A DNA stretch of 64,000 bases from Bacillus_AD sp047238185 (lineage in GTDB: Bacteria > Bacillota > Bacilli > Bacillales > DSM-1321): positions 806,001 to 870,000 of the forward strand of contig NZ_JBDFMI010000001.1 of the NCBI RefSeq assembly GCF_047238185.1, given 5' to 3'. Of this stretch, positions 52,343 through 61,568 are shown one piece after another. Each line of letters starts with the position of its first letter. Position 1 is the stretch's first letter. The notes beneath the pieces were generated by a model, which saw only the letters and a program-made list of their open reading frames with translations, was not told where the DNA came from and did not search any database. The translations under genes and the position numbers were made by a program.

Positions 52343-53899
52343 GTGGGTTTTAAAGAAGATTATTTGTTCTGGAAATCAATAAATATGCTGATTAGGCAGT
52401 ACAATTATAGTCTCATTACAATGTCGGATAACCAGAATGAAATCTGGCTTGAACATAATGAAAAAAAGGATGCTTATCCTGTCATCCGATTTATGCGATA
52501 TGATTTTGACTGGGCAAATGGCTTGAAAAAGGATTTAAACAGAACAGCCATGAATGGAGAAAATATACGGAAGCAATTATTCAAAAGGCCTATCTCTGTC
52601 CTTAATGTATATATAACAGAGTTCATGCCGGTCGATGAATTCGAAGCATATATTGCCAAGCCCATCACAGCGAATAAGACGACAATCACCACAAAAATCG
52701 TTGATTCGGAGCATGCAGAAGAACAGCTGAAGTCTATTGGAGGCCTAATGGGCATACCGTTCTGGCAGGAGGAAAAAATTCCTGAAGCAGAGGCAATCCA
52801 GGAACAAGATATTAACAGGCTGAAAGAGGATGCGATTGCATCAGGCATAGAACAGAGGCAGAATGAACAGAAAACATTCCAGTATGGCAAGCCCATCTTC
52901 ACAAAAGTATTTCTTGCTATTCAAATCCTTGTATTTATCGCGATGGAAATCTTCGGCAGCAGTAATTCGACGATTACATTGATTGAGTTTGGTGCTAAAT
53001 ATACGCCTTTAATCTTGAGCGGGGAATGGTGGCGCTTTATAACGCCTGTTTTTGTCCATATCGGTTTCTTGCATCTCTTAATGAACTCTTTGGCCCTCTA
53101 TTACATTGGCACAGAGGTGGAACGGATATACGGCAGCATACGTTTTATTTTTATTTATCTGTTTGCCGGTTTTGCCGGTGTGCTTGCCAGTTTTGTTATG
53201 TCGCCGACTTTATCGGCAGGGGCAAGCGGAGCTATTTTTGGCTGCTTCGGTGCGCTATTGTTTTTTGGAATTATGAAGCCCAAACTTTTTTTGCGGACGA
53301 TGGGCATGAATATTATTGTGTTGATATTAATCAATCTGTCTTTGGGCTTTACAGTCTCTGGTATCGATAATTCCGGCCATGTAGGAGGCTTAATCGGAGG
53401 TTTTCTGGCAGCTGCGGTTGTAGGGCTTCCTAAAAAAAGCAAACTTATGTACGCTATACCCGCATTGGTTGTTACGGTTGCCGGAAGCCTTTTATTGTTG
53501 AACCATGGATATGAAACACAAAGATCGTCAGCTCAGGATGTTCCATTGCCTGCTCTAGCACAGGAATATATCAGCAACAAGCAAAACAAAAAAGCGGAAG
53601 CCATTCTTACTAAAGCTGTTAAGTACGATATGGATTCTGCAGATGCAGAATTCCTGCTCGGGAATTTACGCATCAATGAAAAGAAGTATGGAGAGGCACA
53701 GCTGCATTACGAAAAGGCGGTAAAGATGAATCCTGACTTCCACCAGGCACATTATAATTTGGCATTGACATATCTTCATCAGCAAAACATACAGGGAGCC
53801 AAAAAAGAAAGTGATCTAGCTTTGGAACTTGAACCGAAAGAGGAGTCCTATAAAAAGCTCAATAACCAGATTAATGATTATTTGAATCAGAACAATTGA
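52343..53899 (+). CDS. gluP: Rhomboid intramembrane serine protease GluP (YqgP)
   Basis: 518 residues. An N-terminal cytosolic domain (1-180) is followed by a rhomboid core of about seven membrane helices. The catalytic Ser is in SAGASGAIFG near 295, and the catalytic His is in NSGHVGG near 345. The C-terminal 110 residues contain TPR-like repeats (NLRINEKKYGEAQLHYEKAV, MNPDFHQAHYNLALTYLHQQ). B. subtilis YqgP cleaves membrane proteins such as the Mg transporter MgtE. It starts at GTG 52343 after TAGGGG. Confidence 0.94.
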   Translation: MGFKEDYLFWKSINMLIRQYNYSLITMSDNQNEIWLEHNEKKDAYPVIRFMRYDFDWANGLKKDLNRTAMNGENIRKQLFKRPISVLNVYITEFMPVDEFEAYIAKPITANKTTITTKIVDSEHAEEQLKSIGGLMGIPFWQEEKIPEAEAIQEQDINRLKEDAIASGIEQRQNEQKTFQYGKPIFTKVFLAIQILVFIAMEIFGSSNSTITLIEFGAKYTPLILSGEWWRFITPVFVHIGFLHLLMNSLALYYIGTEVERIYGSIRFIFIYLFAGFAGVLASFVMSPTLSAGASGAIFGCFGALLFFGIMKPKLFLRTMGMNIIVLILINLSLGFTVSGIDNSGHVGGLIGGFLAAAVVGLPKKSKLMYAIPALVVTVAGSLLLLNHGYETQRSSAQDVPLPALAQEYISNKQNKKAEAILTKAVKYDMDSADAEFLLGNLRINEKKYGEAQLHYEKAVKMNPDFHQAHYNLALTYLHQQNIQGAKKESDLALELEPKEESYKKLNNQINDYLNQNN

Positions 53900-53912
53900 T
53901 ACAGTGTTCCAG

Positions 53913-53952
53913 AAAAGGAAACGCCCTTCTTAGGGTATGTTTCCTTTTTTTT
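53913..53952 (+). terminator. Terminator after gluP
   Basis: 10-bp stem AAAAGGAAAC (53913-53922) and GTTTCCTTTT (53939-53948), with a smaller inner CCCT/AGGG pairing. Confidence 0.85.
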
Positions 53953-53990
53953 ATGACCAAGATTAACGATAGAAAGGAGTTGTTGGATGG

Positions 53991-55448
53991 GTGCAAAATA
54001 GAATGCAGTCCGTTTCCACGGATATAGAGAAAAATACCGCTTATTTGAACAAAGCACTCGGTGTCGACAAGAGCTTTGATGTAATCCGCCTCGATGTGGT
54101 GTATGCGGGCCGGAAGATGGCATTATATTTGATAGATGGTTTTGTGAAAGATGATATTCTTCACTATTTGATGAAGATTTTGCTGGATTTGCAAGAAGAG
54201 GACCTTTTGCCCGATCCTCTGGAAAAACTGCTGAAAACGTACATACCTTATGTGGAAGTGGAAGCGACCAATGATTTAGAAAAAATAGCGGATACCGTTC
54301 TTGCAGGGCCAACGGCTCTTATTGTCGACGGTTTAGACCAGGCCATATTAATCGATGCCAGAACATATCCGGTGCGTGGCCCCCAAGAGCCAGATATGGA
54401 AAGGGTCGTCCGCGGAGCCCGTGATGGATTCGTTGAAACGCTCGTTTTTAATACAGCCTTGACACGGAGGAGGGTCCGGGACCGGACGCTAAGAATGGAA
54501 TATCTATCAATCGGCAGAAGATCCAAGACAGATGTTGTTGTGTGTTATATAGAAGATGTAGCCAATACCGATTTTGTCAGAAGCATTAAGACTTCACTTG
54601 GAAAAATCGATACAGACGGCTTGCCGATGGCTGAGAAAAGCATTGATGAATTTATTTCCGGACAATATTGGAACCCGTATCCGATTATGAGATATACAGA
54701 AAGGCCAGATACGGCAGCAGCACATCTATATGACGGTCATGTCATCATATTTGTGGACGGTTCCCCAAGTGCACTAATAACCCCATCCACTTTCTGGCAT
54801 CATTTGCAGCATGCCGAAGAATACCGGAATAAGCCATTGATTGGCGCTTATCTACGGATTGTCCGTTTTCTTGCTGTGTGGGCATCTTTGTTTATCCTTC
54901 CTCTTTGGTATTTTTTGGCGGAGCATCCAAACTTCCTGCCTGAAGGGCTTTCCTACGTCGGGCCTAATGAGATGGGGCATATTCCGTTGCTTGTCCAGTT
55001 TTTGCTGATTGAAGTAGGCTTGGATATGCTTAGGATGGCAGCCATTCATACACCTTCATCACTGGCTACGGCCCTTGGCCTGGTTGCTGCTCTCATGATC
55101 GGTGGAGTGGCCGTGGAGGTCGGTCTGCTATCGAATGAAGTAATCCTTTATCTTTCTTTGGCAGCCATCGGGACTTTTGCAACGCCAAGCTATGAATTGG
55201 GGCTGGCTAATCGGATTATCCGCCTGGGTTTATTATTGGCGACCGCTATTTTCGGTTTGCCTGGTTTAGTAATAGGAACCACACTGTTCCTTCTTCTATT
55301 GATCAATATGAGATCGTTGGGTGTCCCTTACTTTTGGCCGATGATTCCCTTCTCTTACCGTGCATTGCGCGATGTAATCATCAGATCGCCTATTCCGCTG
55401 AAGAACCGGAGGCCGAAAGCGCTGCATCCTAAAGATCCCGACCGTTAG
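53991..55448 (+). CDS. spoVAF: SpoVAF-like spore membrane protein (GerA/SpoVAF family)
   Basis: 485-residue GerA-type protein. The N-terminal soluble domain (1-285) is followed by five to six membrane helices (about 290-455) and a basic tail. RGPQEPDMERVVRGARDGFVE (key part PDMERVVRGARDGF, near 125-140), TALTRRRVRD and GLPMAEKSIDEFI look more like SpoVAF than like GerAA-type germinant receptor subunits. SpoVAF is a forespore inner-membrane protein that helps dipicolinic acid release in germination. No gerAB/gerAC or spoVA genes flank it. It starts at GTG 53991, after GAAAGGAG. Confidence 0.85.
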   Translation: MQNRMQSVSTDIEKNTAYLNKALGVDKSFDVIRLDVVYAGRKMALYLIDGFVKDDILHYLMKILLDLQEEDLLPDPLEKLLKTYIPYVEVEATNDLEKIADTVLAGPTALIVDGLDQAILIDARTYPVRGPQEPDMERVVRGARDGFVETLVFNTALTRRRVRDRTLRMEYLSIGRRSKTDVVVCYIEDVANTDFVRSIKTSLGKIDTDGLPMAEKSIDEFISGQYWNPYPIMRYTERPDTAAAHLYDGHVIIFVDGSPSALITPSTFWHHLQHAEEYRNKPLIGAYLRIVRFLAVWASLFILPLWYFLAEHPNFLPEGLSYVGPNEMGHIPLLVQFLLIEVGLDMLRMAAIHTPSSLATALGLVAALMIGGVAVEVGLLSNEVILYLSLAAIGTFATPSYELGLANRIIRLGLLLATAIFGLPGLVIGTTLFLLLLINMRSLGVPYFWPMIPFSYRALRDVIIRSPIPLKNRRPKALHPKDPDR

Positions 55449-55455
55449 ATATGGC

Positions 55456-55488
55456 AAAAGCAGCCGCTTCAAATGGGCTGCTTTTATT
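55456..55488 (+). terminator. Terminator after the spoVAF-like gene
   Basis: Perfect 10-bp stem AAAAGCAGCC (55456-55465) and GGCTGCTTTT (55476-55485). Confidence 0.85.
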
Positions 55489-55603
55489 TATGTGCATAGC
55501 TATTTTTTATTGTAAAAAGATACTTCCTTGATTTGTTTGTATCTTGTGGGATTGTTCCTAATTCGATATACTTTACCTGTAAACAAACTGAATGAGGGAA
55601 ATT

Positions 55604-55807
55604 ATGAATACGATATATGACATTCAACAGTTATTGAAAAAATTCGGTACGATTATTTATGTTGGCGACCGTTTGGCAGACCTTGAATTAATGCAAGATG
55701 AAGTCCGGGAGTTATATAAATCGCAATTATTGCCTATCCAAGATTTTCAAATGGCGATGATTTTATTGCGTAGAGAAATAGAGATTGAAAAAGATAAGAG
55801 ATTGTAG
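55604..55807 (+). CDS. yqgQ: YqgQ family protein (DUF910)
   Basis: 67-residue helical protein that begins MNTIYDIQQLLKKFGTIIYV and carries GDRLADLELMQDEV and a highly charged end (RREIEIEKDKR). This is the YqgQ/DUF910 pattern, possibly a single-stranded nucleic-acid binder. It stands directly before glcK, as in B. subtilis. ATG 55604 follows GAGGGAA; TTG or ATG codons further upstream are less likely. Confidence 0.9.
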   Translation: MNTIYDIQQLLKKFGTIIYVGDRLADLELMQDEVRELYKSQLLPIQDFQMAMILLRREIEIEKDKRL

Positions 55808-55819
55808 GGTGAATTCAAA

Positions 55820-56785
55820 ATGGATAAATGGTTAATGGGCATTGATGTTGGCGGTACGACAATTAAGCTGGCTTTTATCGATACAAACGGAGATATTTTG
55901 CATAAATGGGAAGTCCCTACTGATATTTCTGAACAAGGCAAGCATATCACACGCGATATTAATAAGGCGCTGGATGCTAAGTTGGCCGAACTTGGTGAGA
56001 ATAAGGGCAAAATCGCCGGTATTGGTTTGGGAGCGCCTGGTCCTGTGGATGCAGAAAACGGTGTCATTTATGAAGCGGTAAATTTAGGGTGGAGAAATTA
56101 TCCTTTAAGGGAGAAGTTAGCAAATGACACTGGGCTGCCTGTTTGGATTGATAATGATGCCAATGTAGCTGCTGTCGGTGAAATGTGGAAGGGTGCCGGC
56201 CTGGGAGCCAAGGATATGGTATGTGTAACACTGGGAACCGGAGTTGGCGGCGGCATTATTACAAACGGCATGATGGTACAGGGAGTCAGTGGCGCAGCAG
56301 GTGAAATTGGGCATATAACGGCTGTACCTGAGAACGGATACGCTTGTAACTGCGGTAAAACAGGATGCCTGGAAACAGTTGCCTCCGCAACAGGGATTGT
56401 CAGAACAGCCATGGAGCAAATCAAGGATCATCCTGATTCTCAACTTGCTAAGATGTTGGACGAAAACGGCGCCATTTCAGCTAAGGATGTATTGGATTGT
56501 GCGGCCCAAAAGGATCCGTATGCATTAAAGGTGCTGGATCGGGTTGCCTATTATCTTGGATATACACTTGCCAATGTGGCAAACGCCCTAAATCCTGAAA
56601 AAATCGTTATTGGCGGCGGGGTCTCAAAGGCGGGAGATTTACTTTTGAATGCAGTAGACGCATACTTTAAGAAATATGCCTTCCTGCGTGTCAGGGAATC
56701 AACCTCATTGTCAATAGCCACATTAGGAAATGATGCCGGTGTAATCGGTGCGGCCTGGATGGTAAAAACACAAACCTCTCAATAA
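55820..56785 (+). CDS. glcK: Glucokinase GlcK (ROK family)
   Basis: 321-residue glucose kinase that produces glucose 6-phosphate. The phosphate-binding motif DVGGTTIK lies near 8-15. The ROK zinc motif shows as CNCGKTGCLET near 174-184, with GEIGH near 154 holding catalytic residues. TLGTGVGGGIITNG is the second phosphate loop. It begins 12 bases after yqgQ and is probably cotranscribed with it. Confidence 0.96.
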   Translation: MDKWLMGIDVGGTTIKLAFIDTNGDILHKWEVPTDISEQGKHITRDINKALDAKLAELGENKGKIAGIGLGAPGPVDAENGVIYEAVNLGWRNYPLREKLANDTGLPVWIDNDANVAAVGEMWKGAGLGAKDMVCVTLGTGVGGGIITNGMMVQGVSGAAGEIGHITAVPENGYACNCGKTGCLETVASATGIVRTAMEQIKDHPDSQLAKMLDENGAISAKDVLDCAAQKDPYALKVLDRVAYYLGYTLANVANALNPEKIVIGGGVSKAGDLLLNAVDAYFKKYAFLRVRESTSLSIATLGNDAGVIGAAWMVKTQTSQ

Positions 56786-56798
56786 AGTCACATAAAGG

Positions 56799-56836
56799 AA
56801 CTGCTTTCCATATAATAAAAGCAGTTTCTTTTTTTA
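56799..56836 (+). terminator. Terminator after glcK
   Basis: Stem AACTGCTTT (56799-56807) and AAAGCAGTT (56818-56826), then TCTTTTTTT. Confidence 0.85.
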
Positions 56837-57076
56837 TTGGAATAACATAGGATCCTATGGATCGTATGATTGGGCTAAGGTGTATGGCCGCAAAGGCGAA
56901 TTGATACTAATTGAGTTTTGGTAGGTTACTATTAAAGAGGTGGAGGGCTTGGTTACTTGCATTCATCCAGTCAATATAGCCCTTCCCCCTTCTGTATGGC
57001 AAAGGAAGAGATTCATCATGTTCCTACGCATTTTTCATATATATTTATATATATATGAAAAGAGGAGAGGATCCAA

Positions 57077-57931
57077 CTGTCTGTTTATACATATGAGACA
57101 CTCCAACAGGATATAGGAAGACTGTTGAGAGGATTTCCGGAAGTTAGATGCCGTGTAATCGGAAAGAGTGTGTTGGGAAGGAACTTATATGAACTACGCT
57201 TTGGAAGCGGAACCAGATCAGTCCATTTTAATGCCGCTTTCCACGCGAATGAATGGATTACATCACTGGTATTAATGGAATGGCTTGAAACGATACTCTC
57301 CCGTATTGGAACAGATTTTCCGAAAGCCCAATTGTTTCAACTTTCTGTAGTCCCAATGGTCAATCCGGATGGTGTCGAAATGGTGGCCTTGGGGAGAAAA
57401 GAACGCGGCAATCCATATCCTGTTGAAGAAATGAATGATGGGAAACCGGATTATTACAGTTGGAAAGCAAATGCCCGTGGAGTGGATCTAAATAAACAAT
57501 TTCCAGCGCATTGGGATGAGTACAAATGCAAATCGAATATAAAAACCCCTTATTACCGTGATTTTCCAGGGGAGGCTCCACTTACTGAGCCTGAAGCGAT
57601 AGCCATGAAGAAATTAGTCGAAAGCAGTGACTTCCATCATATTATTGCTCTCCATACGCAAGGGAAGGAATTCTATTGGGGATATAAGGGCTTTGAACCT
57701 GAAGAAGCGGAACAATATGCTGCTGAATTGAAGGAGACAAGTGTTTACAGGGCGATCAGGAACGTGAACAGCTCTGCGGGTTTCAGGGACTGGTTTATCT
57801 ATTGCTACGGCAAGGCCGGTTTTACATTGGAGCTTGGAAAAGGAATCAATCCATTGCCGTTATCGCAATTAGGAAGCATTATTAGCGATACCTTCCCTAT
57901 ATTGGATAGAGCTCTCTTTCTAGGTAAATAG
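57077..57931 (+). CDS. yqgT: M14-family metallopeptidase (YqgT-like), probable CTG start
   Basis: Zinc carboxypeptidase-fold enzyme; the B. subtilis homologue is annotated as a gamma-D-glutamyl-diamino acid endopeptidase acting on peptidoglycan peptides. Zinc ligands are in FHANEW (His and Glu) and IALHTQG; the catalytic Glu is in FTLELGKG. The nearest ordinary start is TTG 57125, but in-frame coding signal continues upstream: VYTYETLQQDIGRLL fits the usual M14 N-terminus. With GAGAGG at 57065-57070 the likely start is CTG 57077. The LysM repeats I recall in B. subtilis YqgT are missing, so only the catalytic domain remains. Confidence 0.78.
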   Translation: MSVYTYETLQQDIGRLLRGFPEVRCRVIGKSVLGRNLYELRFGSGTRSVHFNAAFHANEWITSLVLMEWLETILSRIGTDFPKAQLFQLSVVPMVNPDGVEMVALGRKERGNPYPVEEMNDGKPDYYSWKANARGVDLNKQFPAHWDEYKCKSNIKTPYYRDFPGEAPLTEPEAIAMKKLVESSDFHHIIALHTQGKEFYWGYKGFEPEEAEQYAAELKETSVYRAIRNVNSSAGFRDWFIYCYGKAGFTLELGKGINPLPLSQLGSIISDTFPILDRALFLGK

Positions 57932-58068
57932 GTCCATATTCATTTATTTGCCTTGAATGACTTTAATAATTCGGTATTATTTACTATGATAGTCGTATGT
58001 GCAAGGAAGAAAAAGTGTAGTGAGGTATGATCTCAATCAAGCTTTACTATTTATTGGGGTGAGAATGT

Positions 58069-59163
58069 TTGAAGGAAAGGCAGGAAACAGAAACCTGGAA
58101 TAAGGTGTTTTTGTTTTTATTTTTTTGTTTACTTGTTACGACCCTTGCCGGCTGTGAAGAAAAAAACAACCAAGAATCGCATGAAGAACCTAAGCAGCAT
58201 GATGTAACAGTTAAACCCTTACCCCTGTCTGATGAGAACCATACTTTCGAAAATGCGTACGGCTGGCTATCCAATGATACCATTTTGTTCAGTGCGACAA
58301 AGGATGACAAACAGAAAACGGTGCTTATGTCATACCGTTTTGAAACAAAGGAGAAAAAGGAACTGTATTCCACCAAAGAAACAATCGGCGGTGTTTCGAT
58401 TTCCCCGGGCAAAAAATATATCCTTGTCTATATGTCCAATGGAGGCAGCAATCAAGTAGGCATCCATATTCTGACCAAGAGCGGCCATGAAGTATATTCA
58501 TTTGCTATTCCAGCCAATGAAATCTCTTTTTCGTGGAATCCATTTTCAGAGGATATGCTGTTGATTGATAGTTTTAATGAAGATTGGTCCTTTCAGTCCT
58601 ATATCTCCTATATTGGGTTAAACAGGATGGAAAAGGTTGACCTGCCGAAACCTTTTGCGCAATGGCAAAGCCCGCATTCGTTATTGTACTTGGATTGGAA
58701 TGATGAGACACCTCAGCTGACGACACCGCTTAAGAGTTTTGATTTATTGACAGCTTCTTCAAAGAGCCTGTATAAGGAAAGCATTGTATTTAAGGCAAAT
58801 AAGGATGTACTCTTAACCATTAATCAGCATAAGAAGGATTCTATGGCAATCGAATATACAATACATGATTGGGAAGGCAAGACCATATCAAAGATGAAGG
58901 CTCCAGCTATCGGATCTTATTCTGATTGGATTATCCAACCTTTTGACTTGGTGGATAAAAGCAAATTGCTAATCACCTTCGTCCCTTATGAATCAGCATT
59001 AATGGACCAATATAAGAAACGGTATCAGTTAGTCGCATTTAATTGGGAGACGGGCAAAAAGACCGTTCTAAAAGAAAAGTTGGATTCGGCGGCCCTATCA
59101 TGTTCTCCACAGGGAAATAAGTGTTTATACGGAAATAAACTCGAAAATAGTTTTGAATATTGA
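58069..59163 (+). CDS. yqgU: YqgU-like lipoprotein
   Basis: 364-residue lipoprotein: hydrophobic segment at about 13-28 and lipobox LAGC with Cys near 30. The mature part has repeated strand patterns (YGWLSNDTILFSAT, SYRFETKEKKELYST, ISPGKKYILVYMS, WNPFSEDMLLID) that suggest a beta-propeller. It matches B. subtilis YqgU by position and type. Function unknown. It starts at TTG 58069 behind GGGGTGAG. Confidence 0.85.
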   Translation: MKERQETETWNKVFLFLFFCLLVTTLAGCEEKNNQESHEEPKQHDVTVKPLPLSDENHTFENAYGWLSNDTILFSATKDDKQKTVLMSYRFETKEKKELYSTKETIGGVSISPGKKYILVYMSNGGSNQVGIHILTKSGHEVYSFAIPANEISFSWNPFSEDMLLIDSFNEDWSFQSYISYIGLNRMEKVDLPKPFAQWQSPHSLLYLDWNDETPQLTTPLKSFDLLTASSKSLYKESIVFKANKDVLLTINQHKKDSMAIEYTIHDWEGKTISKMKAPAIGSYSDWIIQPFDLVDKSKLLITFVPYESALMDQYKKRYQLVAFNWETGKKTVLKEKLDSAALSCSPQGNKCLYGNKLENSFEY

Positions 59164-59200
59164 AAAATCTCCATGTGCCCAGGCACTGGAGATTTTTTCT
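59163..59200. terminator. Bidirectional terminator between yqgU and yqgW
   Basis: 10-bp stem AAAAATCTCC (59163-59172) and GGAGATTTTT (59188-59197), with inner GTGCC/GGCAC pairing. Confidence 0.88.
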
Positions 59201-59202
59201 TT

Positions 59203-59376
59203 TTAAAGTGCGAGCGGCACTCCGCCAGTTATGGCTGTCATAAGGGCAAAAGCACCAAAGATAACGAATGAACCGCCAGCAAACAAAATGCCTAGTACGT
59301 TCTTGTCTTTAAACATGCGCAAAGTGGAAACGGCTGCAAGGATTGCCACAAGAGCAAAAACCACGACTAAACCCAT
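59203..59376 (-). CDS. yqgW: DUF2759 family small membrane protein (YqgW-like)
   Basis: 57 residues, MGLVVVFALVAILAAVSTLR at the N-terminus, then FKDKNVLGI and a second hydrophobic segment (FAGGSFVIFGAFALMTAI). Two short membrane helices with a charged turn match DUF2759/YqgW. AAAGGGGGAT lies before ATG at 59376. It lies between yqgU and yqgX, on the opposite strand. Function unknown. Confidence 0.85.
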   Translation of the reverse strand: MGLVVVFALVAILAAVSTLRMFKDKNVLGILFAGGSFVIFGAFALMTAITGGVPLAL

Positions 59377-59587
59377 ATAATGGATCCCCCTTTTTTTAAT
59401 GGTTCACGGTTGTTATGTTACATTTTCCTTTGATGTTATCCATAGGTTCTACTATAATTTAGTAAAATAGCATTCGTACATATTTTAATTCTTTTTTCCA
59501 TATTTGTCGAGATTTAATAAATTTACAATTTTATGGCATTAAAGAAGAAAAATGGATTATGAATGGATAGAAAGGAATGTAAACAAT

Positions 59588-60223
59588 ATGAATTATTATC
59601 AATTGCCACTGGGGCCTTTAGGAACCAATTGCTATATTTTAAGCAATGATAAAAAAGAATGCCTTATATTCGATCCAGGTGAAGAGGGCCAAAAGGTAAT
59701 CCAATATATAAACACAAAACAATTGAAACCTTTGGCTGTTTTATTGACTCATGCCCACTTCGACCATATTGGGGCTGTTGATGATGTAAGGAATGCGTAT
59801 GGCATCGAAGCATATGTACATAAAAAAGAAGCCAAATGGCTGGAAGATCCAATGCTGAATGGCTCGAAGCATTTTTTGATGGGACAAAGCATCATACAAA
59901 AACCCGCTGAACACATTCTTTCTGAAGAAGGCAAATTGGCATTTGGCGACTTTCTATTGGAAGTCATGGAAACACCCGGGCATTCACCAGGCAGTGTCTC
60001 TTATTATGTGAAAGAGGAAGGTTACTTATTTTCGGGGGATGTCCTTTTCCAGGGGAGCATCGGCAGAACAGATCTTCCAGGGGGAAGTATGGATATCCTG
60101 ATGAAGTCGATCCACGATAAAGTTTTGGCATTGCCCGAAGATACGATTGTGTTATCTGGCCATGGCCCTGTGACGTTAATCCAGGATGAAATGGACAGCA
60201 ACCCATTCTTGAATGGTTTTTAA
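59588..60223 (+). CDS. yqgX: MBL-fold metallo-hydrolase (YqgX, glyoxalase II-like)
   Basis: 211-residue metallo-beta-lactamase-fold protein of the hydroxyacylglutathione-hydrolase-like group. The metal motif THAHFDH lies near 59-65, with further His/Asp in TPGHSPGS, FSGDVLF and LSGHGP. The end NPFLNGF is the usual YqgX C-terminus. The start is ATG 59588, after AAAGGA; a longer frame starts at 59552. The exact substrate is unknown. Confidence 0.92.
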   Translation: MNYYQLPLGPLGTNCYILSNDKKECLIFDPGEEGQKVIQYINTKQLKPLAVLLTHAHFDHIGAVDDVRNAYGIEAYVHKKEAKWLEDPMLNGSKHFLMGQSIIQKPAEHILSEEGKLAFGDFLLEVMETPGHSPGSVSYYVKEEGYLFSGDVLFQGSIGRTDLPGGSMDILMKSIHDKVLALPEDTIVLSGHGPVTLIQDEMDSNPFLNGF

Positions 60224-60234
60224 TCCAGGCAACT

Positions 60235-60268
60235 AGAAAAGCCTCCTCGTTAGAGAAGGCTTTTCTGG
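60235..60268 (+). terminator. Terminator after yqgX
   Basis: Perfect 10-bp stem AGAAAAGCCT (60235-60244) and AGGCTTTTCT (60257-60266). Confidence 0.8.
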
Positions 60269-60376
60269 GGGATATTCTACTTAATAATGGGAGGGGATAT
60301 AGGTAAGCTACTATCCAAAATATAGTATATATTTTCCAACATGTCAATAGTGAAAAACATTTTTTAGGAGATTCGT

Positions 60377-61471
60377 ATGGAAAAGACGATTAAAAACAGA
60401 ATTCTCCAAAGCAAAGACAGAATGATCAGTTATGAGGAATTTATTCAGCTGGCATTATATGATGAATTGGAAGGTTATTATAATGCCTATCAAGATAAAA
60501 TTGGCAGGAAGGCGGATTTTTATACAAACAGCAACATCGGTTCAGTATTTGGGGAAATCATCGGACAGTGGTTTTGCTTGGTGCTGAAGAAGATGAAGTT
60601 AGCACCTGTCATACTGGAATTGGGGGGAGGCACCGGTAAAGCAGCCAATGATATACTGAATGCTATTTCGCAATTAAATCAGGACTTGTATCAATCCCTC
60701 TCTTATATCCTTATAGAATCCAGCCCCCATCATAGAAAGATCCAGAAAGAAACGCTAAAAAGCCATACGAATGCAATCATCACGGATGATTGGTCTATTA
60801 TCCGGAAATGGCAAGGGCTTATGTGGTCCAATGAATTCTTTGATGCACTGCCGGTCCACGTGATCGAGAAACATCATGGTCAATTCTATGAAATAATGAT
60901 AGGTGAAAAAGAGGGAAAATTCAGAGAAGTGAACCGCTCCCTGGATCAATTATCTTTAAAGCAATACATTAAACAATACGGGATTCAGATGTGTGAAGGG
61001 CAGCGTATCGAAATACCGATTAAGATGGAAGAAACCGCCGCCCAGATTTATAAACAATGCCATAAGGGCGTGTTATTGACCATTGATTATGGCTATCGAC
61101 AAATAGAGTGGTCGGAGCCGCACCTCTTCCAAGGAAGCTTGAGAGGATACCGTTTGCACAGGATGTACAATGACATTCTGCAGCAGCCGGGAAAACTTGA
61201 TATAACCGCCCATATCCATTGGGATACCCTTCTTCAATTGGGACGCACTTATGGGATGTTAGAGTTGCCTCTCATGGCACAGCGCCAATTCCTGTTGAAT
61301 TGCGGAATTCTTAACCTTCTTCAACAACAGCACAGCCTTTCCGACCCTTTTTCTTCCGGACATAAAAGGAACCGAGCTATCACATCATTGATCGATCCAT
61401 CAGGTGTCAGTTCGTTTTTCCAGGTGTTGATTCAAAGCAAAGGGATAAATCCTTCCCGATTGCCATTCTGA
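60377..61471 (+). CDS. MidA/NDUFAF7-like SAM-dependent methyltransferase (COG1565)
   Basis: 364 residues. MISYEEFIQLALYDELEGYY near 16-35 is the family's typical N-terminal block, ILELGGGTGKAANDIL near 78-93 is the SAM-binding loop, and WSNEFFDALPVHV near 151-163 is the second signature. Mitochondrial NDUFAF7/MidA methylates an arginine of a complex I subunit; the bacterial target is unknown. This gene lies between yqgX and comGA, where it belongs in several Bacillaceae. AGGAG precedes ATG 60377. Confidence 0.88.
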   Translation: MEKTIKNRILQSKDRMISYEEFIQLALYDELEGYYNAYQDKIGRKADFYTNSNIGSVFGEIIGQWFCLVLKKMKLAPVILELGGGTGKAANDILNAISQLNQDLYQSLSYILIESSPHHRKIQKETLKSHTNAIITDDWSIIRKWQGLMWSNEFFDALPVHVIEKHHGQFYEIMIGEKEGKFREVNRSLDQLSLKQYIKQYGIQMCEGQRIEIPIKMEETAAQIYKQCHKGVLLTIDYGYRQIEWSEPHLFQGSLRGYRLHRMYNDILQQPGKLDITAHIHWDTLLQLGRTYGMLELPLMAQRQFLLNCGILNLLQQQHSLSDPFSSGHKRNRAITSLIDPSGVSSFFQVLIQSKGINPSRLPF

Positions 61472-61521
61472 GAAAAAAGAACCTTACCCCGCTCTTCGGA
61501 GCGTTGAAAGGTTCTTTTTCT
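61472..61521 (+). terminator. Terminator after the MidA-like gene
   Basis: Outer arms GAAAAAAGAACCTT (61472-61485) and AAGGTTCTTTTTC (61508-61520); inside, GCTC-TTCG-GAGC (61491-61502) forms a short helix with a stable UUCG loop. Confidence 0.85.
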
Positions 61522-61568
61522 ATAGAGCAATGTTATTAGCCAATGATGTTCTGCAAAGCTGCCGGGTC

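Noticed and set aside
56950..57120. Small open frames upstream of the M14 peptidase as a lost LysM domain
   Set aside because: The translated sequences show no LysM pattern, so a frameshifted N-terminal domain is not supported by eye.
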